8,017 nucleotides of DNA from Planctomycetaceae bacterium (GCA_012965455.1 DTSG01000479.1:1-8017), one strand, 5' to 3'; shown: positions 1 to 5,796, numbered from the stretch's first letter. A program made the numbers and translations. The notes: generated by a model not told the origin, from the sequence alone.

Positions 1-29
1 CGAAAATGTAACAGTTTATCCCTGTCTAG
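1..29 (-). repeat. Inverted repeat, arm inside the FHA gene
   Basis: These 29 bases match the reverse complement of 724-752 at 28 of 29 positions (the one difference is at base 9). In the FHA reading frame they encode residues 149-157 (Leu-Asp-Arg-Asp-Lys-Leu-Leu-His-Phe). The repeat reaches the window edge, so its true length on this side cannot be seen. Just inside the arm there is at most weak further similarity (8 of 12 bases with a one-base shift). Confidence 0.9.
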
Positions 30-473
30 TTCATCCGCTTCCTCTAGGCCAGCGAGCTCACCGGCGATTCCCTCTAAATCGGCTTCATTGGTGTCAGCTG
101 CGAGATGCTTCAATAGCACCCCTGTATCGGTTTCAATATTTTCCGGAAAGGCCGATGACAAATCGTTCACAAACGATATATGACAATTGGCGATGCGAAT
201 ACAATCTTGTGGCTTTAACTCATAATCGCCGGTCGTCGATTCACCGTTGATCAGCGTCCCATTGCGACTTTCCAAATCACGAAGCGTCCACGCGCCATTC
301 GAGAAAAACAACTCAGCATGAATTCGGCTCGCTCGCTCATCACGAATGACCACCTTGTTCGTGGAGGCTCTACCGATGGTCGAGGTCTTGCCAGCCTCAA
401 GACGAACGACGTCTGTCCACTTGGTACCTTCGCGTATAACTAAATATGCTAGCATTGAAAACTTCGAATCCAT
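1..473 (-). CDS. FHA-domain protein, N-terminal part (truncated by window edge)
   Basis: The N-terminal 157 codons of a larger protein are visible and the gene continues past base 1. Residues about 8-102 form a forkhead-associated (FHA) domain, a phosphothreonine-binding module. The FHA signature is complete: Gly34-Arg35, the Ser-Arg-Ile-His motif at 49-52, and Asp-Leu-Glu-Ser-Arg-Asn-Gly-Thr leading to Asn76-Gly77. The stretch at 103-150 is acidic and looks like a linker. The start is the ATG at 473-471; no clear Shine-Dalgarno precedes it, and Met7 (ATG at 455-453) is an alternative that would still keep the whole FHA domain. In planctomycetes such N-terminal FHA domains often precede GAF, sigma-54-activator or kinase domains, but the C-terminal part is outside the window, so the output function is unknown. 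The last visible coding bases are repeated in inverted orientation at 724-752. The gene is divergent from the DUF1598 gene. Confidence 0.9.
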   Translation of the reverse strand, partial: MDSKFSMLAYLVIREGTKWTDVVRLEAGKTSTIGRASTNKVVIRDERASRIHAELFFSNGAWTLRDLESRNGTLINGESTTGDYELKPQDCIRIANCHISFVNDLSSAFPENIETDTGVLLKHLAADTNEADLEGIAGELAGLEEADELDRDKLLHF

Positions 474-482
474 AATATAGAA

Positions 483-492
483 CGCTTAAGCG
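483..492. promoter_or_regulatory. 10-bp palindrome just upstream of the FHA gene
   Basis: CGCTTAAGCG is a perfect palindrome centred about 14 bases upstream of the FHA start codon, where an operator for that gene could lie. A palindrome of this length can arise by chance in a region this size, so the regulatory role is only a suggestion. Confidence 0.2.
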
Positions 493-723
493 GTTGCAAT
501 TACCACGTGTCTATAGTGTATCAAAAATGAACACTTTATATGGCGACCCACACTACAAACGTCAAATTTCCATTCATTCAACCCATATATTTAAAAACTA
601 TGGCTCCGTATCACCTTACGCTATTCCATTAATGGGTATCTTGATAATAATAAAGGTAAGCAACCTGGAAAGAAAAACGGATTAGGTAAACTTTTCTTGT
701 AAATACGGGCAAAGCCGATTATT

Positions 724-752
724 CTAGACAGGGATAAACTGTTGCATTTTCG
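724..752 (+). repeat. Inverted repeat, second arm in the intergenic region
   Basis: This is the partner of the 1-29 arm: 29 bp, one mismatch, opposite orientation. The segment between the arms (30-723, 694 bp) contains the FHA start codon, the FHA domain and the whole upstream region of that gene. Read on the plus strand this arm encodes the same nine residues as the end of the visible FHA protein. Confidence 0.9.
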
Positions 753-816
753 CCTCGGAAATGTCGAAGTCTTATTCGATGGGTCATTTTTTCTCATTAA
801 CAGTATGTTCGCGTAG
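724..816 (+). pseudogene. Possible fragment or alternative 3' tail of the FHA gene
   Basis: In the frame set by the repeat, this stretch codes for the repeated nine residues and then 21 more before the TAG at 814-816. The frame is closed upstream by a TAA at 700-702 and there is no start codon before the repeat, so it is not a gene on its own. Two readings fit. It may be a decayed remnant of a partial inverted duplication of the FHA gene. Alternatively it is a silent 3' end that would be joined in frame to the FHA N-terminus if 30-723 inverted, giving a protein of about 178 residues. Whether the residues after the repeat match the real FHA protein beyond the window edge would separate the two. 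Confidence 0.35.
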
Positions 817-856
817 TTCATGTTGTTTGACATGTTGAATTTGATCGATCTGGGTT

Positions 857-872
857 ACGGATAAATATCCGT
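857..872. promoter_or_regulatory. 16-bp inverted repeat upstream of the DUF1598 gene
   Basis: Two 7-bp arms (ACGGATA and TATCCGT) are separated by AA, about 87 bases before the DUF1598 start codon. The dyad has the size and position of an operator for a dimeric regulator. A TTGACA-like hexamer (827-832) lies 24 bases upstream. No regulator can be named. Confidence 0.3.
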
Positions 873-946
873 TCCCAAAACGACACCACAAACAGAGAAG
901 AGTAACGAGAGATTAGTGCGGAACAACTATCCTCTCAAAACCAATT

Positions 947-951
947 AGGAG
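947..951 (+). promoter_or_regulatory. Ribosome binding site of the DUF1598 gene
   Basis: AGGAG lies 7 bases before the ATG at 959, at a good Shine-Dalgarno spacing. It supports this start codon and agrees with the signal-peptide-like N-terminus that follows. Confidence 0.7.
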
Positions 952-958
952 TTCGGTT

Positions 959-2332
959 ATGACGAGTCGTCACATTACATTCTGTCGTGCATGCATATTT
1001 GCTCTATTGGCATTGTCGACCAGTCAGATCATTGGGGGTGGAAATAATAACGCCTTCCGAAACAACTCTGTTGGTGGTATTTCCATCGATGCAAATGGCG
1101 TCGTCGCTAACGCTGATTCCGAAAGCCGGGTTTTACTGTTGCGTGAAATGAGAGCGAATTTCAATCCGGCCTCGCCTAAAATGGCTGAGTCGACCGAATT
1201 GCGAATGATTTCACTGCGTGGACTCGAAGCCGCAATTGCCGACGCTGTTCAAAACAACCAAGGCGCTTTGCCAGACGAAGTTAAATACTTGGCTGGATTA
1301 CAACGCATTCAATTCATATTGGTATACCCAGAAATCAACGATATTATTCTCGCAGGTCCTGGTGAAGGCTGGAAAATCGATGACAACCTGCATGTCGTTG
1401 GTGTTACCACTGGACTGCCTGTACTTCAACTCGACAACTTGCTGACTGCATTACGAGCAGTCAATGCTCCCCAGCCTCAACGCATCAGTTGTTCGATTGA
1501 CCCCACACGACAAGGCGTCGCTAACTACGCTGCGAAATTGCAACAACTAACACGTGCCGGCGTTCGCAACCCGCAAATTCTTGCACCACAGTTGAAACAA
1601 GCTATGGGTAACCAAGTCGTATCTATTAATGGTGTACCCGGATCAAGTCATTTTGCTCGAGTCATGCTAGCCGCAGATATCCGCATGAAACAAATTGCCA
1701 TGGAAATCACCGGACATGGCTCCAAAGTTATGCCGGGGTTTATTTCTGGTGCACGCAATTCTGTGAGCCTCACCAACCCAAACATCAATCCACGCTGGTG
1801 GTTAGCCTGCAATTACAAGAGTGTCGCAACCGACGGGCAAGGTCTAGCTTGGGAAATTCGCGGCCAGGGCGTCAAAGCAATGACCGAAACAGAAGTACTC
1901 CAAGGCAACAACGGTCCGGCTAAAGCTCAACAACAAGATCCCGCTGCACAGAGATGGGCAGAACTGATGACTGATCGCTATGATGACTTGAGTAAAGCAG
2001 ACCCCGTGTTTGGCGAACTTCGTAATATCATGGACATGTGTGTGGCTGCTGCTATCATTCGCAGCAACAGCCTGCTAGATCGCGCCGATTTAGAACTGCC
2101 TCACTTGCTCGCAACAACGAAAACTATTTCGCACCGTTCGTGGTTCACGCCGAAACACGTCAGTACTGAAACGAGCTTCATTAAATCGAGCCGTGGCCTC
2201 GTGGTGACAGCTTCTGGCGGTGTCGACATTGACTATCTTGCTCCTCTCAAGGATCCCAAAGTCACTGCAGAAGTGAAACAGGTATGGAACAAAGTGCACG
2301 CAAAAACTGCTTCCATGTCTTGGTGGAACTAG
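959..2332 (+). CDS. DUF1598 domain-containing secreted protein
   Basis: This 457-residue protein of unknown function belongs to the DUF1598 family known from planctomycetes. Recognisable family features, in order: the Val-Gly-Gly-Ile-Ser-Ile-Asp-Ala-Asn-Gly-Val-Val motif (38-49); Leu-Pro-Asp-Glu then Leu-Ala-Gly-Leu-Gln-Arg-Ile (104-117); Val-Tyr-Pro-Glu (122-125); Leu-Ala-Gly-Pro-Gly-Glu-Gly-Trp (131-138); Thr-Gly-Leu-Pro-Val-Leu-Gln-Leu-Asp (151-159); and Ser-Cys-Ser-Ile-Asp-Pro (177-182). A 'fArvmlaADiRMK' region follows in the middle of the protein. Residues 1 to about 23 look like a signal peptide, with basic residues at 4 and 10 and a hydrophobic core at 13-19, so export is inferred; the cleavage site is not clear and no later membrane helix is evident. 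No catalytic motif is recognised. The gene lies 111 bp upstream of the methanofuran-type pair on the same strand, but membership in that operon is unproven. Confidence 0.88.
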   Translation: MTSRHITFCRACIFALLALSTSQIIGGGNNNAFRNNSVGGISIDANGVVANADSESRVLLLREMRANFNPASPKMAESTELRMISLRGLEAAIADAVQNNQGALPDEVKYLAGLQRIQFILVYPEINDIILAGPGEGWKIDDNLHVVGVTTGLPVLQLDNLLTALRAVNAPQPQRISCSIDPTRQGVANYAAKLQQLTRAGVRNPQILAPQLKQAMGNQVVSINGVPGSSHFARVMLAADIRMKQIAMEITGHGSKVMPGFISGARNSVSLTNPNINPRWWLACNYKSVATDGQGLAWEIRGQGVKAMTETEVLQGNNGPAKAQQQDPAAQRWAELMTDRYDDLSKADPVFGELRNIMDMCVAAAIIRSNSLLDRADLELPHLLATTKTISHRSWFTPKHVSTETSFIKSSRGLVVTASGGVDIDYLAPLKDPKVTAEVKQVWNKVHAKTASMSWWN

Positions 2333-2343
2333 TTCAAACTAGT
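2328..2343 (+). other. Small hairpin overlapping the DUF1598 stop codon
   Basis: ACTAGT-tcaa-ACTAGT can fold into a 6-bp stem with a 4-base loop, and the TAG stop (2330-2332) lies in the left arm. There is no following T-run and the stem is short, so this is not a convincing rho-independent terminator. Confidence 0.25.
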
Positions 2344-2397
2344 GCCATCTGCGAGTCAGCAACGGTAGATTATTTGCGATGTCCGCGCAGAGCGATC

Positions 2398-2417
2398 AAC
2401 GCTTACGGGTTAGCGTT
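2398..2417 (+). other. Small hairpin in the leader of the mfnF-like gene
   Basis: AACGCT and AGCGTT form a 6-bp stem around an 8-base loop, 14 bases before the AAGGG-type ribosome binding site. It could affect translation of the mfnF-like gene, but stems of this size are common by chance. Confidence 0.2.
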
Positions 2418-2443
2418 TCATTTCGAAAACAAAGGGCTCTAAC

Positions 2444-3451
2444 ATGCAGCGCCAAGTTCTGGGGCTCGACATCGGCGGTGCTAACATCAAGGCTGCCACG
2501 GCGGACGGAACGTTCACCGCAGCACGCTATTTCCCGCTCTGGAATCAGTCACATCAATTGGCCGAAGTGCTACGTGAGATCGTCAACAATGTTGGAGCTA
2601 ACTTTCTCGCTGTAACAATGACGGGAGAACTTGCCGATTGTTTTGAGTCCAAACAACAGGGGGTCCAATTTATTTCCCAGGCGGTCGTTAAGGCCGCGAC
2701 AAACCCCGACAATATTTACGTCTATCGTCTAGACGGAGACTGGCTTTCCCCTGCTCAGTGCGGCGAGCAATGGAACAGCGTGGCCGCATCGAACTGGCAC
2801 GCGCTTGCCAATATTGCCGCTGCGGCAGATCCGAATCAGCCGAACATCCTCTTGGATATCGGCTCCACAACGGTCGACATCATCCCCCTTAACTGCGGCA
2901 CGCCCGTCCCCGACAACTTGTCCGATGTAGATCGATTACAGTCAGGGCAATTACTCTATTGGGGAATTCAGCGCACTCCAATTTGCGCCTTGATAGATAT
3001 TGCTAAATTGGATAGTCGTCAGATCCCACTAGCACGTGAGATGTTTGCCACGACCCAGGACGCATTTCTTGTGACCGGTGACACCGTTGAAGATGGCGAC
3101 TGCCTCGATACGACTGATGGCAAGCCGGCCACACGCAAATACGCCCATGCTCGACTAGCTCGTAGCGTCTGCGAATGCCCCACACAATTTAGCAGCGAAG
3201 ATGCGTTAAATTTCGCTCAACAAATTAAAGCCCGCTTGGTCTCTCTGCTAGACGATGCGTTGCGGCTAGTCATTCGGAGTATGCCGCAACCGCCCCAACA
3301 AATCATCCTTACCGGTCATGGCAATTTCCTCACGGACTGCATATCACTGCAACTGCCCATTATCAATCTCTTTGCTGGCGAACGATCTCGAGTAGCGCCC
3401 GCATATGCTGCGGCCATGCTGCTCGCCAAACACCTCGAGGCTAGCAACTAG
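2444..3451 (+). CDS. mfnF: MfnF-like protein (hydantoinase/oxoprolinase-type, H4MPT-linked C1 pathway)
   Basis: A 335-residue cytoplasmic protein of the ASKHA-fold family known in bacteria as the 'H4MPT-linked C1 transfer pathway protein'. The archaeal homologue MfnF condenses aminomethylfuran-methyl diphosphate with gamma-glutamyl-tyramine during methanofuran synthesis. Visible motifs: N-terminal phosphate motif Leu-Asp-Ile-Gly-Gly-Ala-Asn-Ile-Lys (8-16); Met-Thr-Gly-Glu-Leu-Ala-Asp (59-65); Ala-Ser-Asn-Trp-His-Ala (115-120); second phosphate motif Asp-Ile-Gly-Ser-Thr-Thr-Val-Asp-Ile (138-146); Leu-Thr-Gly-His-Gly (289-293) and a C-terminal Ala-rich helix (318-328). Length is normal for the family. 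AAGGG at 2431-2435 precedes the ATG by 8 bases. The stop is followed immediately by the start of the mfnE-like gene, so the two are surely co-transcribed and probably translationally coupled. In bacteria the likely product is a methylofuran-type cofactor; this is inferred from family and neighbours. Confidence 0.88.
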   Translation: MQRQVLGLDIGGANIKAATADGTFTAARYFPLWNQSHQLAEVLREIVNNVGANFLAVTMTGELADCFESKQQGVQFISQAVVKAATNPDNIYVYRLDGDWLSPAQCGEQWNSVAASNWHALANIAAAADPNQPNILLDIGSTTVDIIPLNCGTPVPDNLSDVDRLQSGQLLYWGIQRTPICALIDIAKLDSRQIPLAREMFATTQDAFLVTGDTVEDGDCLDTTDGKPATRKYAHARLARSVCECPTQFSSEDALNFAQQIKARLVSLLDDALRLVIRSMPQPPQQIILTGHGNFLTDCISLQLPIINLFAGERSRVAPAYAAAMLLAKHLEASN

Positions 3452-4063
3452 ATGCTCGAGCGACATTCAACATTGCCACTGCAGGTAATCAAGATTGGCG
3501 GCAGCCTGCTGACAAACACTGCAGACCGATCAGTCATTGAAAATGTAGAGCAATGGCTCGCGCAGCAATCTGACTCGATAAACGTTGTCATCGTCGGTGG
3601 TGGTCACGCTGTTGATCATCTACGCCGTTGGCAACGTCAATTCCATCTCACCACAAGGCAGGCGCATATCAACGCGGTTCAAGTGATGTCACTTAACACC
3701 TCACGACTTGCTCGTTCTGGTTGCATATCGTCCGTGATCGCAAATTGGAAAGTACTTACTAACTTCGTTCAAAGTGAGAACACAAATCCAACAACAATCA
3801 TGTTTGATTGTCTTTCCTTTGTCCGAGATGTAGAGCCAACACTAGTTGGTACCGCGCTAGTACCTGACTGGAGTTGCACCAGTGATTCCATAGCAGCTCG
3901 TATCGCCCAACTTCTCCGGGCCGACAGACTTACACTGCTGAAGTCCCGCACCGCCGGCAGTAGCGACCTGCAGACGCTGCAGTACGCGAACTACGTCGAT
4001 CTCTCGTTTCCCCAAATGGCGGCGGACATCAAATCAGTGACGTTCGTCGATTGCAGTTCTTGA
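3452..4063 (+). CDS. mfnE: MfnE-like amino acid kinase family protein
   Basis: A 203-residue amino-acid-kinase-fold protein. The archaeal homologue MfnE uses ATP to phosphorylate [5-(aminomethyl)furan-3-yl]methyl phosphate to the diphosphate used by MfnF. Visible motifs: Val-Ile-Lys-Ile-Gly-Gly-Ser-Leu-Leu (12-20), the nucleotide-binding N-terminus of the fold; Val-Val-Ile-Val-Gly-Gly-Gly (45-51); an Ala-His pair at 71-72 with an adjoining helix; and a C-terminal block from Pro138-Asp-Trp through Thr-Ser-Asp-Ser-Ile-Ala-Ala (143-149) to Leu-Leu-Lys-Ser (162-165), typical of this subfamily. The start ATG directly abuts the mfnF-like stop, giving TAGATG; no independent Shine-Dalgarno is obvious, so translation probably depends on reinitiation. 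The last 24 codons and the stop overlap the 3' end of the convergent ATP-grasp gene. Substrate is inferred from the neighbour and family. Confidence 0.82.
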   Translation: MLERHSTLPLQVIKIGGSLLTNTADRSVIENVEQWLAQQSDSINVVIVGGGHAVDHLRRWQRQFHLTTRQAHINAVQVMSLNTSRLARSGCISSVIANWKVLTNFVQSENTNPTTIMFDCLSFVRDVEPTLVGTALVPDWSCTSDSIAARIAQLLRADRLTLLKSRTAGSSDLQTLQYANYVDLSFPQMAADIKSVTFVDCSS

Positions 4064-5007
4064 TAAGGGACAAAGCTTGCTAGTTCGCATAATGAATCAA
4101 AGGACGATGTGATTCTCGGATTGACTTCTATCAGATAGATTTCCTGCGCTGCTACGATTGCGTCAAGGCTGATCCAACCACGCGAATTTGCACGAGGCAG
4201 TGAGTTGAACACCGCAAACGCCCATTCGTTTAATCGCTGCGTGACGTTTTCATCATCACAAATCGATCCGCCAACATATTCGAATCCGTACGCCCCTCCC
4301 AGTTCTTGTCGCCAGGGTGGTACCATTGTAAATCCGTCCTGATGAAAAATGGCCGACACGCTATATGACTCGCCCCGCACAAACTCTTCTAGCAACCACT
4401 CGCCATTGCTAGGCAAACCGTGACTCGATACTTTCCGCATTCCGATACCACCCGTACCGTTTATCGGCTTGAGCACTATAGTGTCATCAAGATGCGAGAC
4501 ATCGCAATTTCCGCTACGTAAGTGTGCCCAATCAGGCATTAGTATTTCGTGAGTATCAGCCCATTGATGCAACAGCACCTTATCGACACCTATCGCCAGT
4601 AAATCTTGATCGGGCCCAATCAACTTTCCGGGTCCACAGGCGTTGCACTTTTCAACGGCTAGCAACAAAAGCGAATTCAATTCTGGCGCAATCACAATAC
4701 ACCTGTCAGCATCACGACAAGCAACGAGAAATCGCGACCATGGATCCCGTGAATCCACCACATGCACGGTGACACCACGTGATTTAAGTGTGCTGGCTAG
4801 CGGTTCCAAGCGACTGTCGACCGTTACCACTATTTCAACTGCCGGTAACGCCTGACAATACTGGGCGACCGAGAGCAGCATTGCCGAACCATCTGCCACG
4901 AGCGCTGGCAGTGTCAGAAAATCATCAATCTCCGCCAATTCGCCATCACAGTCAGAGGGCAGGGCGGCTCCTCCACCGCACACCATTTCGTAGATAAATA
5001 GTTTCAC
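3991..5007 (-). CDS. mfnD: ATP-grasp ligase, MfnD-like (tyramine/tyrosine-glutamate ligase type)
   Basis: A 338-residue ATP-grasp enzyme. The archaeal homologue MfnD joins glutamate to tyramine through a gamma-amide in methanofuran synthesis; bacterial methylofuran contains tyrosine and a glutamate chain, so the acceptor here may differ. The N-terminus (Met-Lys-Leu-Phe-Ile-Tyr-Glu, then Cys-Gly-Gly-Gly at 10-13) fits this subfamily and fixes the start at the GTG 5007-5005; I see no strong Shine-Dalgarno. ATP-grasp motifs: Val-Leu-Lys-Pro (178-181) with the Gly-rich loop 184-189; Glu-Glu-Phe-Val-Arg-Gly-Glu-Ser (207-214); and metal-binding Asp282, Glu294 and Asn296 within Glu-Val-Asn-Pro-Arg-Ile-Thr. 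It follows sufT by 26 bp on the same strand, so it is probably the last gene of the suf operon. Its 3' end overlaps the mfnE-like gene by 73 bp. Another peptide-ligase specificity is possible, but the neighbours favour the MfnD role. Confidence 0.75.
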   Translation of the reverse strand: MKLFIYEMVCGGGAALPSDCDGELAEIDDFLTLPALVADGSAMLLSVAQYCQALPAVEIVVTVDSRLEPLASTLKSRGVTVHVVDSRDPWSRFLVACRDADRCIVIAPELNSLLLLAVEKCNACGPGKLIGPDQDLLAIGVDKVLLHQWADTHEILMPDWAHLRSGNCDVSHLDDTIVLKPINGTGGIGMRKVSSHGLPSNGEWLLEEFVRGESYSVSAIFHQDGFTMVPPWRQELGGAYGFEYVGGSICDDENVTQRLNEWAFAVFNSLPRANSRGWISLDAIVAAQEIYLIEVNPRITSSFDSLCELASFVPYQELQSTNVTDLMSAAIWGNERST

Positions 5008-5033
5008 AAGTTTCTACTGGTTCAAGCGGCGTG

Positions 5034-5357
5034 TTAAAAGATGCCTAAATGATCTCGAGCATCTTCGGTCATACGATCTGGGGTCCACGGCGGATCCATG
5101 ACAATTTTGACTTCTACTTCGCCGACTTCTTCCAACGCAGAAACGACTTGTTTGCTGTTGCCGATCAATTGCGGACCCGCTGGACACATGGGACTCGTCA
5201 TTGTCATATCAATTTGCACATCCTGCTGTCCCTCAGTTTCGCTATCCGACAAATTAACTGCGTAGATCAAACCGAGATCGACAATATTAACAAATAATTC
5301 TGGATCGATCACCTTTTTTAGTTCTTCCAGAACATGATCTTCTGTAACAGCCATCAT
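5034..5357 (-). CDS. sufT: SufT-like DUF59/MIP18-family Fe-S assembly protein
   Basis: A 107-residue single-domain DUF59 (MIP18/PaaD-like) protein, the class called SufT when it lies in suf operons. SufT helps mature Fe-S proteins, especially when demand is high. Family signatures: Asp-Pro-Glu-Leu-Phe (18-22), Asn-Ile-Val-Asp-Leu-Gly-Leu-Ile-Tyr (24-32), Met-Thr-Ser-Pro-Met-Cys-Pro-Ala-Gly (53-61) with the conserved Cys58, and Asp-Pro-Pro-Trp-Thr-Pro (88-93) before a C-terminal Ala-Arg-x-x-Leu-Gly. Two adjacent ATG codons (5357-5355 and 5354-5352) are possible starts; AAGGGG at 5366-5361 is 3 bases from the first and 6 from the second, so the second, one residue shorter, is better spaced. Position after sufB, sufD and a Rieske gene supports the role. 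The MfnD-like gene follows 26 bp downstream. Confidence 0.9.
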   Translation of the reverse strand: MMAVTEDHVLEELKKVIDPELFVNIVDLGLIYAVNLSDSETEGQQDVQIDMTMTSPMCPAGPQLIGNSKQVVSALEEVGEVEVKIVMDPPWTPDRMTEDARDHLGIF

Positions 5358-5417
5358 TTACCCCTTTATAGGATCAAAATATCAAATTCTATTGCTACAC
5401 TAAATGACTCAAACAAC

Positions 5418-5445
5418 CGTTCAACACTTAAAATGTTGGCGAACG
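5418..5445 (-). other. Imperfect hairpin between the Rieske and sufT genes
   Basis: The 94-bp gap between the Rieske stop and the sufT start is the widest in the operon downstream of sufD. It can form CGTTC/GAACG and AACA/TGTT paired segments with a 3-base bulge and a 7-base loop. No U-run follows on the minus strand, so it is not a standard terminator; an RNA processing or attenuation element is possible. Confidence 0.25.
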
Positions 5446-5451
5446 ATTCGT

Positions 5452-5772
5452 TCACTCATCATTAATTTTAACATATACATTGCCGTCGTCGACTTTTACT
5501 TCATGAGCAGTCGTCGCAAGGATTGCCGGAAATGTCATCGCTTGCCCAGTGCGTACATCAAACTTTGCTCCATGCCTCGGACAAATCAATTGACAACCTT
5601 GCAACTCGCCCTCAGAGAGGGGGCCGTTATCGTGCGTACAAACATCATCGATGCAAAAGAATTCGCCTTCTACATGCACCAACACGACCAATCGTTCATC
5701 GATTTCGATCATCATTGTGCCAGGGTCCGCTAGTTCGTTCACGGCAATAGCGTGTTGAAATTCCGTCGACAT
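5452..5772 (-). CDS. Rieske [2Fe-2S] ferredoxin-like protein in the suf operon
   Basis: A 106-residue soluble Rieske-type ferredoxin that should bind a [2Fe-2S] cluster through two Cys and two His. The ligand set is complete: Cys45-Thr-His47 and Cys64-Pro-Arg-His67, within Cys-Thr-His-Asp-Asn-Gly-Pro-Leu and Cys-Pro-Arg-His-Gly-Ala-Lys-Phe-Asp. There is no signal peptide or membrane helix and the whole protein is the Rieske domain, so it is a cytoplasmic electron carrier of the kind related to dioxygenase ferredoxins. GGGAG at 5783-5779 lies 6 bases before the ATG. It starts 24 bp after the sufD stop, so co-transcription with suf genes is expected. Its partner is unknown; an electron-transfer role in cluster assembly is inferred from position only. 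Confidence 0.93.
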   Translation of the reverse strand: MSTEFQHAIAVNELADPGTMMIEIDERLVVLVHVEGEFFCIDDVCTHDNGPLSEGELQGCQLICPRHGAKFDVRTGQAMTFPAILATTAHEVKVDDGNVYVKINDE

Positions 5773-5796
5773 TTTCTACTCCCAGAAAGCGGTCCG

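Larger units (their letters stand above)
474..958. other. Divergent intergenic region between FHA and DUF1598 genes
   Basis: This 485-bp region has no convincing gene. The small open frames in it (plus strand 494-685, minus strand 621-833) lack a ribosome binding site, overlap each other and resemble no family I know. It holds a perfect 10-bp palindrome (483-492) near the FHA start, the right-hand inverted repeat arm with its short open tail (724-816), and a 16-bp inverted repeat (857-872) ahead of the DUF1598 gene. It must carry the promoters for the two divergent genes. A TTGACA-like hexamer lies at 827-832, but I find no well-spaced -10 box behind it. Confidence 0.6.

Noticed and set aside
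494..685. 63-codon open frame on the plus strand in the intergenic region
   Set aside because: No ribosome binding site, no family resemblance, composition unlike the flanking genes, and it overlaps another random open frame on the opposite strand.
1..752. Insertion sequence with 29-bp terminal inverted repeats
   Set aside because: The interval carries no transposase, and one 'end' lies in frame inside an intact FHA coding sequence. A partial duplication or invertible segment fits better.
621..833. 70-codon open frame on the minus strand
   Set aside because: It runs antisense through the inverted repeat copy, has no family resemblance and no convincing start signal; most likely a chance frame.
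2328..2343. Rho-independent terminator after the DUF1598 gene
   Set aside because: The stem is only 6 bp, AT-rich, overlaps the stop codon and has no T-run, so it was listed only as a small hairpin.
4524..4997. Several plus-strand open frames inside the ATP-grasp gene
   Set aside because: Shadow frames of a gene with complete ATP-grasp motifs on the other strand; they lack motifs of their own.
5404..5750. Plus-strand frames opposite the Rieske gene
   Set aside because: The minus-strand frame contains the full Rieske ligand motif and a good ribosome binding site; the plus-strand frames are shadows.
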